From assembly GCF_049800915.1 (NCBI RefSeq), contig NZ_JBNAFY010000002.1:620001-684000 (forward strand): a stretch of DNA of 64,000 nt, in the 5' to 3' direction. The notes under the pieces were generated by a model. The model did no database searches and was not told the DNA's origin. It was given only the letters and a program-made list of their open reading frames with translations. Of the stretch, positions 50,840 to 60,181 are shown piece after piece (position 1 is the stretch's first letter; every line of letters begins with the position of its first letter). This DNA is from Amaricoccus macauensis_A. GTDB lineage: Bacteria; Pseudomonadota; Alphaproteobacteria; Rhodobacterales; Rhodobacteraceae. A program made the translations under genes and the position numbers.

Positions 50840-52765
50840 ATGAGCCAAGACCGTCCCGAGACGCCATTGCTCGACCGGGTGCACGGGCCGGCCGATTTGC
50901 GCGCCATGTCCAACGCCGAACTTCGCCAGGTCGCCGACGAGCTTCGCACCGAAACGATTTCCGCCGTTTCCGAAACCGGCGGCCATCTGGGCGCGGGGCT
51001 CGGCGTGGTCGAACTCACGGTCGCGATCCATGCGGTGTTCAACACGCCCAAGGACAAGCTCATCTGGGATGTGGGACACCAGTGTTATCCGCACAAGATC
51101 CTCACCGGGCGGCGCGACCGCATCCGGACCCTGCGCAAGGGCGGCGGTCTTTCGGGCTTTACCAAGCGGTCCGAGAGCCCCTTCGACCCGTTCGGTGCTG
51201 CACACAGTTCCACCTCGATTTCCGCGGGCCTCGGGTTCGCGACGGCGCGTGATCTCGGCTGCGAGGATGTGGGCGACTGCATCGCGGTGATCGGCGACGG
51301 CGCCATGTCGGCCGGCATGGCCTATGAGGCGCTAAACAATGCCGGCCAGATGGGCCGCAGGCTGATCGTCATCCTCAACGACAACAAGATGTCCATTGCC
51401 CCGCCGGTGGGCGGCATGTCGAAATACCTCGCGCGGCTGCACGCGGGCGAGCCGTTCCATGAGTTAATCCATGCCGCGAAGGATGCGGTCAGCCACCTGC
51501 CGCGGCCCTTCCAGGAGGGGGCGAAACGCGCCCGCGACGTGGTCCGGGCGGCGACCTCGGGCGCGACGATGTTCGAGGAACTGGGCTTTTCCTACATCCC
51601 GCCCATCGACGGGCATGACATGGAACAGCTTCTCTCGATCCTGCGTGCGGTGAAATCCCGCGCCCACGGACCGGTGCTGATCCACGCGCTGACCACCAAG
51701 GGCAAGGGATATGCGCCCGCCGAGAAGGCGGACGACCGCTACCACGGGGTCGGCAAGTTCGATGTCGTGACGGGTGCGCAGCAGAAAAAGCCATCCAATG
51801 CGCCAAGTTACACCAAGATCTTCGCGCAGTCGCTCGTGCGGGAAGCCGAGGCCGACGACAAGATCGTGGCCGTGACCGCGGCAATGCCGGATGGAACCGG
51901 GCTTAACCTCTTCGGCGAGCGGTTTCCGGGGCGATGCTTCGATGTCGGGATTGCCGAGCAGCACGCGGTGACCTTCGCGGCCGGGATGGCTGCGGCGGGC
52001 ATGAAGCCCTTCTGCGCGATCTATTCCACGTTCCTGCAGCGCGGCTACGATCAGGTCGTGCATGACGTCGCGATCCAGCGCCTGCCGGTGCGTTTCGCCA
52101 TCGACCGGGCCGGGCTCGTTGGGGCGGACGGCGCGACCCATGCAGGCAGCTTCGATGTGGCCTATCTTGCGAACCTGCCCGATTTCGTCGTCATGGCCGC
52201 AGCGGACGAGGCGGAACTGCGGCACATGGTGGCGACGGCGGTTTCCATCGACGATCGCCCCTCGGCTTTCCGCTACCCGCGCGGCGAGGGAACCGGCGTC
52301 GAACTTCCCGAGAAGGGCACGCCGCTCGAGATCGGTCGGGGCCGGATCGTCCGCGAGGGCAACGGCTCCGTGGCGCTGCTCTCCTTCGGGGCGAGGCTCT
52401 CGGAATGCCTGCTGGCCGCGGAGGCCCTTGCCGCCCGCGGGATCTCGGCAACCGTGGCGGATGCCCGCTTCGCCAAGCCGCTCGACCGAGATCTGATTCT
52501 CGACCTGGCGGCCCGTCATGAAGCGCTCATCACCATCGAGGAGGGCGCGATCGGCGGCTTCGGCAGCCATGTGTCACAGCTGCTCTCCGAAGAGGGCGTT
52601 TTCGATGGCGGCTTCCGGTTCCGTTCGATGGTGTTCCCGGACACGTTCCTTGACCAGGACACGCCGGACGCCATGTATCGTTCGGCAGCAATGAGTGCGG
52701 CGGATATCGAGGCAAGGGTGCTCAAGGTCATGAACCTTGGACTTTTGTCGGCTCGCCGGGCCTGA
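50840..52765 (+). CDS. dxs: 1-Deoxy-D-xylulose-5-phosphate synthase
   Basis: 641 aa thiamine-diphosphate transketolase-like enzyme that begins the MEP isoprenoid pathway. Signatures: GHQCYPHKILTGR, the ThDP/Mg motif VIGDGAMSAGMAYEALNNAG, and in the second half FPGRCFDVGIAEQHAVTFAAGMA and QRGYDQVVHDVAIQRLPVRFAIDRAGLVGADGATHAG. Follows ispA by 29 nt, so precursor synthesis and chain elongation are coexpressed. No thiamine riboswitch is evident upstream. Confidence 0.98.
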   Translation: MSQDRPETPLLDRVHGPADLRAMSNAELRQVADELRTETISAVSETGGHLGAGLGVVELTVAIHAVFNTPKDKLIWDVGHQCYPHKILTGRRDRIRTLRKGGGLSGFTKRSESPFDPFGAAHSSTSISAGLGFATARDLGCEDVGDCIAVIGDGAMSAGMAYEALNNAGQMGRRLIVILNDNKMSIAPPVGGMSKYLARLHAGEPFHELIHAAKDAVSHLPRPFQEGAKRARDVVRAATSGATMFEELGFSYIPPIDGHDMEQLLSILRAVKSRAHGPVLIHALTTKGKGYAPAEKADDRYHGVGKFDVVTGAQQKKPSNAPSYTKIFAQSLVREAEADDKIVAVTAAMPDGTGLNLFGERFPGRCFDVGIAEQHAVTFAAGMAAAGMKPFCAIYSTFLQRGYDQVVHDVAIQRLPVRFAIDRAGLVGADGATHAGSFDVAYLANLPDFVVMAAADEAELRHMVATAVSIDDRPSAFRYPRGEGTGVELPEKGTPLEIGRGRIVREGNGSVALLSFGARLSECLLAAEALAARGISATVADARFAKPLDRDLILDLAARHEALITIEEGAIGGFGSHVSQLLSEEGVFDGGFRFRSMVFPDTFLDQDTPDAMYRSAAMSAADIEARVLKVMNLGLLSARRA

Positions 52766-52956
52766 AAAAATCGGGTATCGCTGAAAGCGCGTGCCAAGAG
52801 GGACGCGCAGAGGATGGACAGGCCGGCACCAATCGGCTGTGATGCGTCCCTTGTCGAATTGATAAAGGAAGGGGCTCGTGCCTGAGGGAAAAGACGCAAG
52901 CCGTGAGCGGCTGACGAACAACCCCGAGGACCGGACCCGATACTGGGAGAACAACC

Positions 52957-53340
52957 ATGATCCTTCGGACTAGCCTTGTCCTTGCCGGCCTGCTTGCGGG
53001 TATCTCCACGTCCGCCCTGGCGCAGGGCGACGCGGAAGCCGGTGAAAAGGTCTTCCGCAAATGCAAGGCGTGCCACATGGTGGGCGAGGGCGCCAAGAAC
53101 CGCGTCGGGCCGACCCTGAACGGCGTTGTCGGTCGTGAAATCGCATCGGTCGAGGACTTCAATTATTCCGACGCCTTCATGGAAAAGGCCAGCGAAGGCA
53201 TGGTCTGGGATCACGAGAACCTCGCGGGCTATCTTACCGACCCCAAGGGCTACATCCCGGGCAACAAGATGGCCTTTGCCGGTCTGCGCAAGGAAGAGGA
53301 CGTCGCGGACGTCATCGCCTATCTGGAAGGCTTCCAGTAA
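52957..53340 (+). CDS. Cytochrome c2-type periplasmic cytochrome
   Basis: 127 aa. Signal peptide MILRTSLVLAGLLAGISTSALA-QG, heme-binding CKACH (C36, C39, H40), the sixth-ligand methionine M105 in NKMAFAGL, and GPTLNGVVGR between. This is a class I, cytochrome c2/c550 size electron carrier between bc1 complex and terminal oxidase or denitrification enzymes. Monocistronic, with 191 nt before it. A hairpin follows at 53358-53383. Confidence 0.92.
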   Translation: MILRTSLVLAGLLAGISTSALAQGDAEAGEKVFRKCKACHMVGEGAKNRVGPTLNGVVGREIASVEDFNYSDAFMEKASEGMVWDHENLAGYLTDPKGYIPGNKMAFAGLRKEEDVADVIAYLEGFQ

Positions 53341-53357
53341 GATCGGCGCGCCGAACA

Positions 53358-53383
53358 GGCTCGGATCATCTGCGGTCCGAGCC
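53358..53383. terminator. Hairpin between convergent genes
   Basis: GGCTCGGA (53358-53365) pairs with TCCGAGCC (53376-53383) around a 10-nt loop, between the cytochrome gene and the DUF4202 gene. No clear T-run on either strand. Confidence 0.4.
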
Positions 53384-53453
53384 GATCCGGTCACATCACC
53401 GGGTCTGAGCGACGCCCTAGACCAAGACGGCTTCGCTCTGACCCGCTAGCGCT

Positions 53454-54029
53454 TCACCCCTGCATCATCGCGGCCAATTCGTCCGGCAGTGCAAATTCCC
53501 GGATTGCCCGTTCGCGGGCCTCGGGCGACATCTTCTTCGCGGTCTTGGTGACGATCCGCGCAATTTCCTCCGCATCGCGGCCTTCGGCGAACTCGGCCAT
53601 GTAGTTGCGGATGAAGACGAAGCAGATCACGTCTTCCAGCATCTGCATTTCCGGATTGCGCTTGATGCCTTCCTTCCGCAGCAGGCTCTCGACCCGGCCG
53701 CGATCCTCCTCGTCGTAGCCGGCCTCGGCCATCAGGCCGCTGACGCGGGCGGCATGGTTGGCCGCCTGGGTCTGGCGCCACTTGAGATAGCCCGCCCGGC
53801 CTTCCGGGAAATCCGTTCGCGGCAGTTTCCAGCGCTCGATATGCTGTCCGCGTGCGGCGATCTGCAGGTGTTCCGACGCATCCGGGCAGAGACGCGCAAG
53901 TTCCGCGCTCATGCGTTCGCCATAGACCAACTCCGCAGGCCTTTCCTCCCCGTCCACGACCTCCATGTGCGGGTCGGCCGCATTCGCCGTGTCGATGGCC
54001 TTCAAAACGCTGTTGAGTCTGTCCGACAT
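53454..54029 (-). CDS. DUF4202 family protein
   Basis: 191 aa from the ATG at 54029. All-helical protein recognised by NSVLKAIDTANAADP, ELVYGERMSAELARLCPDASEHLQIAARGQHIERWKLPRTDFPEGRAGYLKWR, HAARVSGLMAEAGYDEEDRGRVESLLRKEGIKRNPEMQMLEDVICFVFI. The conserved His/Asp/Glu positions give it an HD-domain-like look. Function of the family is not established. Divergent from ychF. Confidence 0.88.
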   Translation of the reverse strand: MSDRLNSVLKAIDTANAADPHMEVVDGEERPAELVYGERMSAELARLCPDASEHLQIAARGQHIERWKLPRTDFPEGRAGYLKWRQTQAANHAARVSGLMAEAGYDEEDRGRVESLLRKEGIKRNPEMQMLEDVICFVFIRNYMAEFAEGRDAEEIARIVTKTAKKMSPEARERAIREFALPDELAAMMQG

Positions 54030-54205
54030 GGCTCGCTTTCCCGGATCAAGTTTCGCTTGCCTGCCGAATGTGTCGCGCCCGGCCGCCCGGTGCAAGCGTC
54101 ATGCGCGCGCCATGGCGCCGCACGGCTCCAAATCTCCCTGTTGCAGTCGCAAAGGGATTCGCTCTAGATGCGCGCCGGATCGTTCATGTGAAGGGAGAGA
54201 GCCGC

Positions 54206-55303
54206 GTGGGCTTCAAGACTGGAATCGTCGGATTGCCGAACGTCGGAAAATCGACGCTTTTCAACGCGCTGACCCGGACGGCTGCGGCGCAGGCTGCGAA
54301 TTTTCCCTTCTGCACCATCGAGCCGAATGTCGGTGAGGTCAATGTGCCGGATCCGCGACTGGAAAAGCTTGCGGAAATCGCCAAGTCGAAAGCCGTCATT
54401 CCGACGCGGATGACCTTCGTCGACATCGCGGGTCTGGTGAAGGGCGCATCAAAGGGCGAGGGGCTCGGCAACCAGTTTCTGGCCAATATCCGGGAATGCG
54501 ACGCGATCGCCCATGTGCTGCGCTGCTTCGAGGATGACGACGTGACCCATGTGGATGGCCGCGTCGATCCGGTGGCCGATGCCGAAACCGTCGAGACCGA
54601 GCTGATGCTCGCTGATCTCGAAAGCATCGAGCGCCGCCGCGCGGGGCTTGTGCGCAGGCTGAAGGGATCGGACAAGGAAGCGCAGGATCAGGACCGCTTG
54701 CTCGCCATGGCCCAAGAGGCGCTGGAAAACGGCAAGCCTGCGCGCGCCGTGGAGGTGAGCGCCGAGGATGCCAAGGCCTGGCGGATGCTCCAGCTTCTGA
54801 CGGCCAAGCCGGTGCTCTACGTCTGCAATGTGGAAGAGGACGCCTCCGCCGAGGGCAATACCCATTCCGCGGCCGTTGCGAAGATGGCCGCCGAGACCGG
54901 TGCGGGCAGCGTTGTGATCTCCGCCGCGATCGAGGAGGAGATCTCCCAGCTCGAGGAAGCGGAGCGCGACGAGTTCCTCGAAAGCCTCGGGCTGGAGGAG
55001 CCGGGTCTCGACCGGGTCATCAAGGCGGGCTACGCGCTTCTGGGCCTTCAGACCTATTTCACCGTCGGCCCCAAGGAAGCCCGCGCCTGGACCATCCCCG
55101 AGGGTGCGAGCGCGCCCCAGGCGGCCGGTGTCATTCATGGCGATTTCGAGCGTGGCTTCATCCGCGCAGAGACCATCGCCTATGACGATTTCGTCAGTCT
55201 TGGCGGTGAGCAGGGGGCGAAGGAAGCCGGCAAGATGCGCGCGGAAGGCAAGACCTACCAGGTGCGCGACGGCGACGTGCTGCACTTCCTTTTCAACGCC
55301 TGA
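54206..55303 (+). CDS. ychF: Redox-regulated ATPase YchF
   Basis: 365 aa from a GTG at 54206, which has AAGGGAG 8 nt upstream; the longer frame is not homologous. Obg-like ATPase: GLPNVGKSTLFNALTRT (P-loop), FVDIAGLVKGASKGEGLGNQFLANIRECDAIAHVLRCF, coiled-coil region, NxxE specificity (CNVEED) favouring ATP, then the TGS domain (LGLQTYFTVGPKEARAWTIPEG...). A TTGCAG-N16-TCTAGA promoter-like pair at about 54141-54168 precedes it. Ribosome- and stress-associated in E. coli. Confidence 0.96.
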   Translation: MGFKTGIVGLPNVGKSTLFNALTRTAAAQAANFPFCTIEPNVGEVNVPDPRLEKLAEIAKSKAVIPTRMTFVDIAGLVKGASKGEGLGNQFLANIRECDAIAHVLRCFEDDDVTHVDGRVDPVADAETVETELMLADLESIERRRAGLVRRLKGSDKEAQDQDRLLAMAQEALENGKPARAVEVSAEDAKAWRMLQLLTAKPVLYVCNVEEDASAEGNTHSAAVAKMAAETGAGSVVISAAIEEEISQLEEAERDEFLESLGLEEPGLDRVIKAGYALLGLQTYFTVGPKEARAWTIPEGASAPQAAGVIHGDFERGFIRAETIAYDDFVSLGGEQGAKEAGKMRAEGKTYQVRDGDVLHFLFNA

Positions 55304-55513
55304 GCTGGCCCGCGCCGAGGCGACCCGGCACGACGGCCTGGGCTTGCAAGAGGCCCCAGTGCCCCGCGGCCTCCCCGCATTGTGAGGGGCGTCGCCGGGC
55401 TCATACCACCATGGCGACTATCCGCATGCCGTGGTTGTGTGATATCCTGTTTCCCGCTCGCCGGTGGCCTGTGACAATTCCGGCCGGGCGTTTTTTCAGG
55501 GAATGGGATTATC

Positions 55514-56770
55514 ATGAAACAGACCTATACGATCCTCAGACAGCCCAAGGCCCCGCGCGACAAGCAGCCGGTGCCGGGCAACTTGATGCGGCCCCGGCGC
55601 GAGACCACGGAAGAGGATGCCGACGTGCAGATCGAGCGGGAAGAGCTCGATACGCGCGACCGGGCGGAGGTGGCCCGTGACCCCGAGGTTCGGGCAATTG
55701 CCCCCGACATGCCGACAAAGCTGATCGCGCCTCTCGCTCTCGACGGCGTTGCGACCTCTGGCGAGGCTTGGGGCATCGGTGCCGTAGGGGCGCTGGCGAC
55801 CCACCTCGACGGGAGCGGCAGCAAGGTCGCGGTACTCGACACCGGGATCGACGCCTCTCATGAAGCCTTTCTCGGGGTCAACCTCACACAGAAGGACTTT
55901 TCCGGCACTGGCAACGGCGACATGAATGGCCACGGCACGCATTGTGCCGGAACGATCTTCGGCCGCGACGTTGGCGGCACGCGCATCGGTGTCGCGCGCG
56001 GCGTGAATGAGGCGCTGATCGGAAAGGTGCTCGGCAACGACGGCAACGGCAGTTCGAAGATGATCTTCGACGCCATCGAGTGGGCGTCGCGCGAAGGAGC
56101 GGACGTGATTTCCATGTCGCTCGGTTTCGATTTCCCCGGCCTCGTGGTTTGGCTGACCCAGAATGGCTGGCCGGTGGATATCGCCACGTCGATCGCGCTG
56201 GTGAACTACCGTCAGAACCTTCGCATGTTCGATGCGCTGATGGAGGTGGTCCGCGCGCGTGCGATGCTCGGCAACAGCTCCGTCGTGGTTGCGGCTGCGG
56301 GCAACGAGAGCCGTCGTGAAATGGACGTGGCCTTCGATGTCTCGGCCGGGCTGCCTGCGGCGGCGGATGACGTGATCGCGGTTGCGGCCGCGGGGCAGGG
56401 CGCGCAGGGTTTCACGATCGCGGATTTCTCGAACACGGATGCCACGATCAGCGCGCCGGGTGTCGGTGTTCTGTCGGCTGCGGCTGGCGGCGATCTGGTG
56501 GAGTTCAACGGCACGTCCATGGCCTGCCCGCATGTGGCCGGTGTCTGTGCTCTGCTGTGGCAGGAGCTTCGCGACGATCCGCAGGTGCCCGCAACGGCGA
56601 CAGGCGTGGTGGCGCGGCTGCTCGCCCGTGCCCAGACAGACGTGTTTGCCGCCGGAACCGAGCTCGCGGACCGGGGGGCAGGCATGGCCTTCGTCGGTGA
56701 AAGTGTAGGCGGTCCGGCCATTGCCGAAGCGGGTGATGCGACCGTGACGCCTGCCGCAACCACGGCCTGA
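55514..56770 (+). CDS. S8 subtilase without signal peptide
   Basis: 418 aa. Catalytic triad is complete: D109 in VAVLDTGID, H140 in NGHGTHCAGTI, S335 in FNGTSMACPHVAG, with oxyanion N264 in AAGNES. The first ~75 residues carry an inhibitor-I9-like segment (RDRAEVARDPEVRAIAPDMPTKLIAP) but start MKQTYTILRQPKAPRD, with no Sec or Tat signal. It is therefore an intracellular or non-classically exported serine peptidase. It ends with a Ala/Thr-rich tail. Monocistronic between ychF and dapE. Confidence 0.9.
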   Translation: MKQTYTILRQPKAPRDKQPVPGNLMRPRRETTEEDADVQIEREELDTRDRAEVARDPEVRAIAPDMPTKLIAPLALDGVATSGEAWGIGAVGALATHLDGSGSKVAVLDTGIDASHEAFLGVNLTQKDFSGTGNGDMNGHGTHCAGTIFGRDVGGTRIGVARGVNEALIGKVLGNDGNGSSKMIFDAIEWASREGADVISMSLGFDFPGLVVWLTQNGWPVDIATSIALVNYRQNLRMFDALMEVVRARAMLGNSSVVVAAAGNESRREMDVAFDVSAGLPAAADDVIAVAAAGQGAQGFTIADFSNTDATISAPGVGVLSAAAGGDLVEFNGTSMACPHVAGVCALLWQELRDDPQVPATATGVVARLLARAQTDVFAAGTELADRGAGMAFVGESVGGPAIAEAGDATVTPAATTA

Positions 56771-56836
56771 ACCGTCAGGGGCGAATGGCGGGCGGTGCAT
56801 TTTTGCGCCGTCCTGCCTGCCCGCGTCACCGGGCGG

Positions 56837-57985
56837 TCAGTTGGCGTTCGCCGCGAAGTAATCGCGCAGGATGCGTCCGTAGATCGCCTGAAGCTGGCCG
56901 ATCTGTTCGACCTCGACCATCTCGTCGGTCTGATGCATCGTCGCGCCCACAAGCCCCACCTCCACGACGGGGCAGTGGTTGCGCACGAAGCGGGCGTCGG
57001 ACGTGCCGCCACTGGTGGAGAATTCAGGCGTGGCGCCGGTCTCGGCCTTCACCGCTTCCGCGATCAGATCCGTAAACGGACCCGGTTCGGTGAAGAAGGC
57101 CTCGCCCGACACGGTAAAGCGGGTGGCGATCCCGACGCGACATTCCTGTGCGGCCTTGTCGGCTTCCTCCTCAAGCCACTCCTCGAGGCTTTGTGCGGAA
57201 TGCGCATCGTTGAAGCGGATGTTGATCGTTGCGCGCGCCTCGGCCGGGATGACGTTGTTGGCCGGATTGCCTACGTCCACCGTGGTGATCTGGAGGGTCG
57301 ATGGGTCGAAATGCTCGGTGCCGTCATCGAGCTTGTGCGTCGCAAGACGGTCGAGAAGTCGCACGAGCCCAGGGATCGGGTTGATGGCCCGGTGCGGGTA
57401 GGCGGTGTGGCCCTGAGAGCCGTAGGCGGTGAGATAGGCCGTCATCGAACCACGGCGGCCGATCTTGATCATCTCGCCCATGTAGTCGGGGCAGGTGGGC
57501 TCGCCGACGATGCAATGGTCGAGTTTCTCGCCGTTGCGCTCCATCCAGTCGAGAATCGCGCGGGTACCGTCGACGCCGTCCCCTTCCTCGTCGCCGGTTA
57601 AGAGGATCGCGACGCTGCCGCTTTCGGGCGGGGTCTGCGTGACGAACTCGATGGCGGCCGAGACGAAGGCCGCAACCCCTGATTTCATGTCCGCCGCGCC
57701 CCGACCGAAAAGCACACCATCCTCGATCACCGCCTCGAAGGGATCATGCCGCCATGCCGAGGCCGGACCCGCCGGCACCACGTCCGTGTGGCCGTTGAAG
57801 CCGAAAACCGGTCCGCTTTCACCCCAGCGCGCGTAGAGATTGGCGATCCCGTTGCGATCCGCACGTTCGACGCGGAACCCCGCGTCTCGCAGCAGGTCCT
57901 GCAGCAGCGTGATTGCCCCGCCTTCCTTCGGAGTGACGGATGGGCAGCGGATGAGATCGGCGGTCAGTGCAACCGGATCGGTCAT
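56837..57985 (-). CDS. dapE: Succinyl-diaminopimelate desuccinylase
   Basis: 382 aa M20 family enzyme of the lysine/DAP pathway, which removes succinate from N-succinyl-L,L-DAP. Metal motifs: GFNGHTDVVPAG, FGRGAADMKSGVAAF, LLTGDEEGDG, and the C-terminal LVGATMHQTDE with the final metal histidine. DapE-specific signature SQGHTAYPHRAINP is clear, separating it from ArgE and the other two M20 enzymes in this window. It is divergent to nothing and leads no obvious operon; the methyltransferase gene follows upstream on the same strand. Confidence 0.95.
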   Translation of the reverse strand: MTDPVALTADLIRCPSVTPKEGGAITLLQDLLRDAGFRVERADRNGIANLYARWGESGPVFGFNGHTDVVPAGPASAWRHDPFEAVIEDGVLFGRGAADMKSGVAAFVSAAIEFVTQTPPESGSVAILLTGDEEGDGVDGTRAILDWMERNGEKLDHCIVGEPTCPDYMGEMIKIGRRGSMTAYLTAYGSQGHTAYPHRAINPIPGLVRLLDRLATHKLDDGTEHFDPSTLQITTVDVGNPANNVIPAEARATINIRFNDAHSAQSLEEWLEEEADKAAQECRVGIATRFTVSGEAFFTEPGPFTDLIAEAVKAETGATPEFSTSGGTSDARFVRNHCPVVEVGLVGATMHQTDEMVEVEQIGQLQAIYGRILRDYFAANAN

Positions 57986-58037
57986 TGGGGTCTCCTCGCT
58001 CGCAGGGCCTTTTGCGCGCGACTATAGAGACGCCGGC

Positions 58038-59054
58038 TCAGGGCCGTCGAGGGCTTGTTGCACGCAGAACCTTGAAGTCGCGCGACTCGGCGATCTGATC
58101 GCGGTGGCGGAAGGCCGCATCGAGCCTCGCCTCGTAGGGCAGGTGGCGGTTGGCGACCATGAGGAACTGACCCGAAGGTTTCAGTATCCGCGCGGCCGCC
58201 GCGATGAAGGCAGCCCCCACCTCCGGATCAGCGGCACGGCCCAGGTGGAAAGGCGGGTTCGCGATCACCGTGTCATAGGGCGCAGTCGTCTTGCGTAGCG
58301 AGGCGACGTCGGTCCAGTGAAACTCGGCACGTGGATCGGTCACATTGCGGCGTGCGGCGTCGAGCGCCAGCATCTCGGCTTCAAAGAGGTCCAGCTGCGC
58401 GATGGCGGGCGATGCCGCCAGACAGGCACGGGAGAGATAGCCCCAACCCGCACCGAGGTCCGCGACGCGTCCGCGCAGGCTCGTCCCGAACTGCTCCGCC
58501 AAGAGCTGGCTGCCGGGGTCCGAACCATCGGGGGAGAACATTCCGGGCCGCGTCCAGTCGCCTTCCGGGGTTTGCGACACCTCGATTTCGGCCGCCCAGG
58601 TCGCCACCACATCGGGCAGTTCGTCCGGTCGTGGAAAGGAGACCACCTTGCCATGCGCCTTTGAGCAAGAACCGCTCGCGGGGATGGATCGGCCGATCTC
58701 GCGTGAGATGCTGTCGATCCCGTCGGTCTTGTTCCCGTTGAGCAGAAGCAGTCCACCGGGGGCGAGCATCCGCAACGCCCGTGCAGCATTGCCGCGGGAT
58801 TCCGCCTTGCTGCGCGTGAGGTTGACCACGGCCAGCGCCGCACCGCTCACCTCAAGCTGGGGCTCCACGGGCAGCCCGGCCGCATCCAGCCGGTCGAAGA
58901 GCCGCCGGTCGCTCTGTTCGCAATGAAGGCGATCGGCCGGCACGGCACGCAGGAAATCCGAAGGTTCGGCCCGCAAAACGGCTACGGGGCCGGATTCGGG
59001 CAAGGTGATCTCGCCTGCCTCGAGAGCGAAGGCAAGCCGGTCTGTCTGGGGCAT
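58038..59054 (-). CDS. RsmC-like rRNA methyltransferase
   Basis: 338 aa tandem methyltransferase of the RsmC/RlmG group. The C-terminal active domain has SAM motif I DLGAGWGYLSRA and the NPPF motif (TVIANPPFHLGRAADPEVGAAFIAAAARILKPSGQFLMVANRHLPYE), typical of guanine-N2 methyltransferases of 16S rRNA (m2G1207). The N-terminal half is a degenerate second domain. The E. coli prefixes RsmC and RlmG differ mainly in target base, so the exact site is inferred. Confidence 0.85.
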   Translation of the reverse strand: MPQTDRLAFALEAGEITLPESGPVAVLRAEPSDFLRAVPADRLHCEQSDRRLFDRLDAAGLPVEPQLEVSGAALAVVNLTRSKAESRGNAARALRMLAPGGLLLLNGNKTDGIDSISREIGRSIPASGSCSKAHGKVVSFPRPDELPDVVATWAAEIEVSQTPEGDWTRPGMFSPDGSDPGSQLLAEQFGTSLRGRVADLGAGWGYLSRACLAASPAIAQLDLFEAEMLALDAARRNVTDPRAEFHWTDVASLRKTTAPYDTVIANPPFHLGRAADPEVGAAFIAAAARILKPSGQFLMVANRHLPYEARLDAAFRHRDQIAESRDFKVLRATSPRRP

Positions 59055-59075
59055 TGGGGCCTGTTTCCGGGCGCG

Positions 59076-59399
59076 TTATTCGCGCTCCATGGTGCATTGC
59101 AAGGGGTGCTGATTGCGGCGCGCATAGTCCATGACCTGCGTTACCTTGGTCTCGGCGATCTCGAAGGAGAACACGCCAACCACGGCGAGACCCTTCTTGT
59201 GGACCGTCAGCATGATGTCGATGGCCTGCTGGTGATTGATGCCGAAGAATCGCTCGAGAACATGCACGACGAATTCCATGGGCGTGTAGTCGTCGTTGAG
59301 CAGCAGCACCTTGTAGAGCGGCGGGCGCTGGGTCTTCGGGCGCGTCTTGGTCAGCACCCCGGCCTCGCGGTTCGTCTTGTCGTCGTCGGACGCGGTCAT
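59076..59399 (-). CDS. clpS: ClpS adaptor
   Basis: 107 aa from the ATG at 59399; an upstream TTG in frame is unlikely. ClpS hallmark is YKVLLLNDDYTPMEFVVHVLERFFGINHQQAIDIMLTVHKKGLAVVGVFSFEIAETKVTQVMDYARRNQHPLQCTME. It delivers N-degron substrates to ClpAP. clpA, usually next door, is not in this window: upstream on this strand the neighbour is a phasin gene. Confidence 0.96.
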   Translation of the reverse strand: MTASDDDKTNREAGVLTKTRPKTQRPPLYKVLLLNDDYTPMEFVVHVLERFFGINHQQAIDIMLTVHKKGLAVVGVFSFEIAETKVTQVMDYARRNQHPLQCTMERE

Positions 59400-59516
59400 T
59401 CGTGGTTCCAAGAGCGGATCAATGGGTTTCTGGCTTCAATATATGGGATGATTCACGGGAGAAAAAGCCTTCGCGGCGCTCAGTGTTACCAACGCGCGTC
59501 CGGGCAGGCCCCGTGC

Positions 59517-59549
59517 AAGACAAAACCCCGGAGATCGAAATCTCCGGGG
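59517..59549 (-). terminator. Rho-independent terminator of the phasin gene
   Basis: On the minus strand a 10-bp stem CCCCGGAGAT/ATCTCCGGGG with a 4-nt loop (59526-59549), followed directly by TTTTGTCTT. Classical intrinsic terminator, 80 nt past the phasin stop. Confidence 0.85.
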
Positions 59550-59629
59550 CCATTCGGTACTCTCGTCTCACAAACCGCCAGGGAGGAGCGGCGTCTGCGC
59601 GACGTACTAGGTAAGACTTTTCGAACTGC

Positions 59630-60103
59630 TTAGAGCGAGAAGGACTTCGCGGCGTCCGAAGCGGCGCTCACGCGAGCGCTCAGCGGTGCGGAGATGTCCT
59701 TTGCAGCGGCGACGTAGATTTCGTTCATCTTCGTGGCCTGGCTGACGAAGCCTTCGAAGGCCGACTGCGCGAAGGCGGTCTGCTTCTCGAACAGTTCGGT
59801 CATGGTCTTCGCGGAGGCGAGATCCTGAGCCGCGGCAACGCCGTCCTCGAAGGATTTCTTGGAATACGCGCTGATTTCGCTGCCGATTCCTTCAGCGGCC
59901 TTGGCTGCGATTTCGGAGGACTTCACAACGGCGTCCACGTTTTCCTGACCGAAAGCGGTGAGGCTTTCAAAGCTCTTCGAGAGCTTCTCGAACTGCTCGG
60001 TCATGTTCTTCTGCGTGTCGGCAACGAGGGTTTCGACCTTTGCGGTGGCTTCCTGCATCGCGTCGTTGATCATGTCGGTGGTTTCTTTTTTGGCGGTGGC
60101 CAT
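59630..60103 (-). CDS. phaP: Phasin family granule-associated protein
   Basis: 157 aa, all-helical, Ala/Lys/Glu-rich phasin: MINDAMQEATAKVETLVADTQKNMTEQFEKLSKSFESLTAFGQENVDAVVKSSEIAAKAAEGIGSEIS and the amphipathic QTAFAQSAFEGFVSQATKMNEIYVAAAKDISAPL. Phasins coat polyhydroxyalkanoate granules and limit granule fusion. No phaC, phaZ or phaR gene is in the window. A strong promoter (60153-60181) and an intrinsic terminator bracket a single-gene transcript. Confidence 0.9.
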   Translation of the reverse strand: MATAKKETTDMINDAMQEATAKVETLVADTQKNMTEQFEKLSKSFESLTAFGQENVDAVVKSSEIAAKAAEGIGSEISAYSKKSFEDGVAAAQDLASAKTMTELFEKQTAFAQSAFEGFVSQATKMNEIYVAAAKDISAPLSARVSAASDAAKSFSL

Positions 60104-60139
60104 GGTGTTTCTCTCCAGAGACTTGAGTTCTAACTCTTC

Positions 60140-60148
60140 CTGCGGCAG
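60140..60148 (-). promoter_or_regulatory. PhaR-type operator candidate
   Basis: CTGCGGCAG, a CTGC-N1-GCAG palindrome spanning the predicted start of the phasin transcript. Rhodobacter and Paracoccus PhaR bind TGC-rich CTGC/GCAG sequences ahead of phaP, usually with three central bases. Further TGC-rich tracts (GCTGCGCTGC, GCTGCACTGC) lie between and beyond the promoter boxes. Confidence 0.45.
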
Positions 60149-60152
60149 GCTC

Positions 60153-60181
60153 TAGATAGCAACGATGCTGCGCTGCGTCAA
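60153..60181 (-). promoter_or_regulatory. Phasin promoter
   Basis: On the minus strand TTGACG (60176-60181), 17-nt spacer, TATCTA (60153-60158): a near-consensus housekeeping promoter, with a start site near 60146 and a 43-nt leader carrying GGAGAG before the ATG. Confidence 0.7.
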
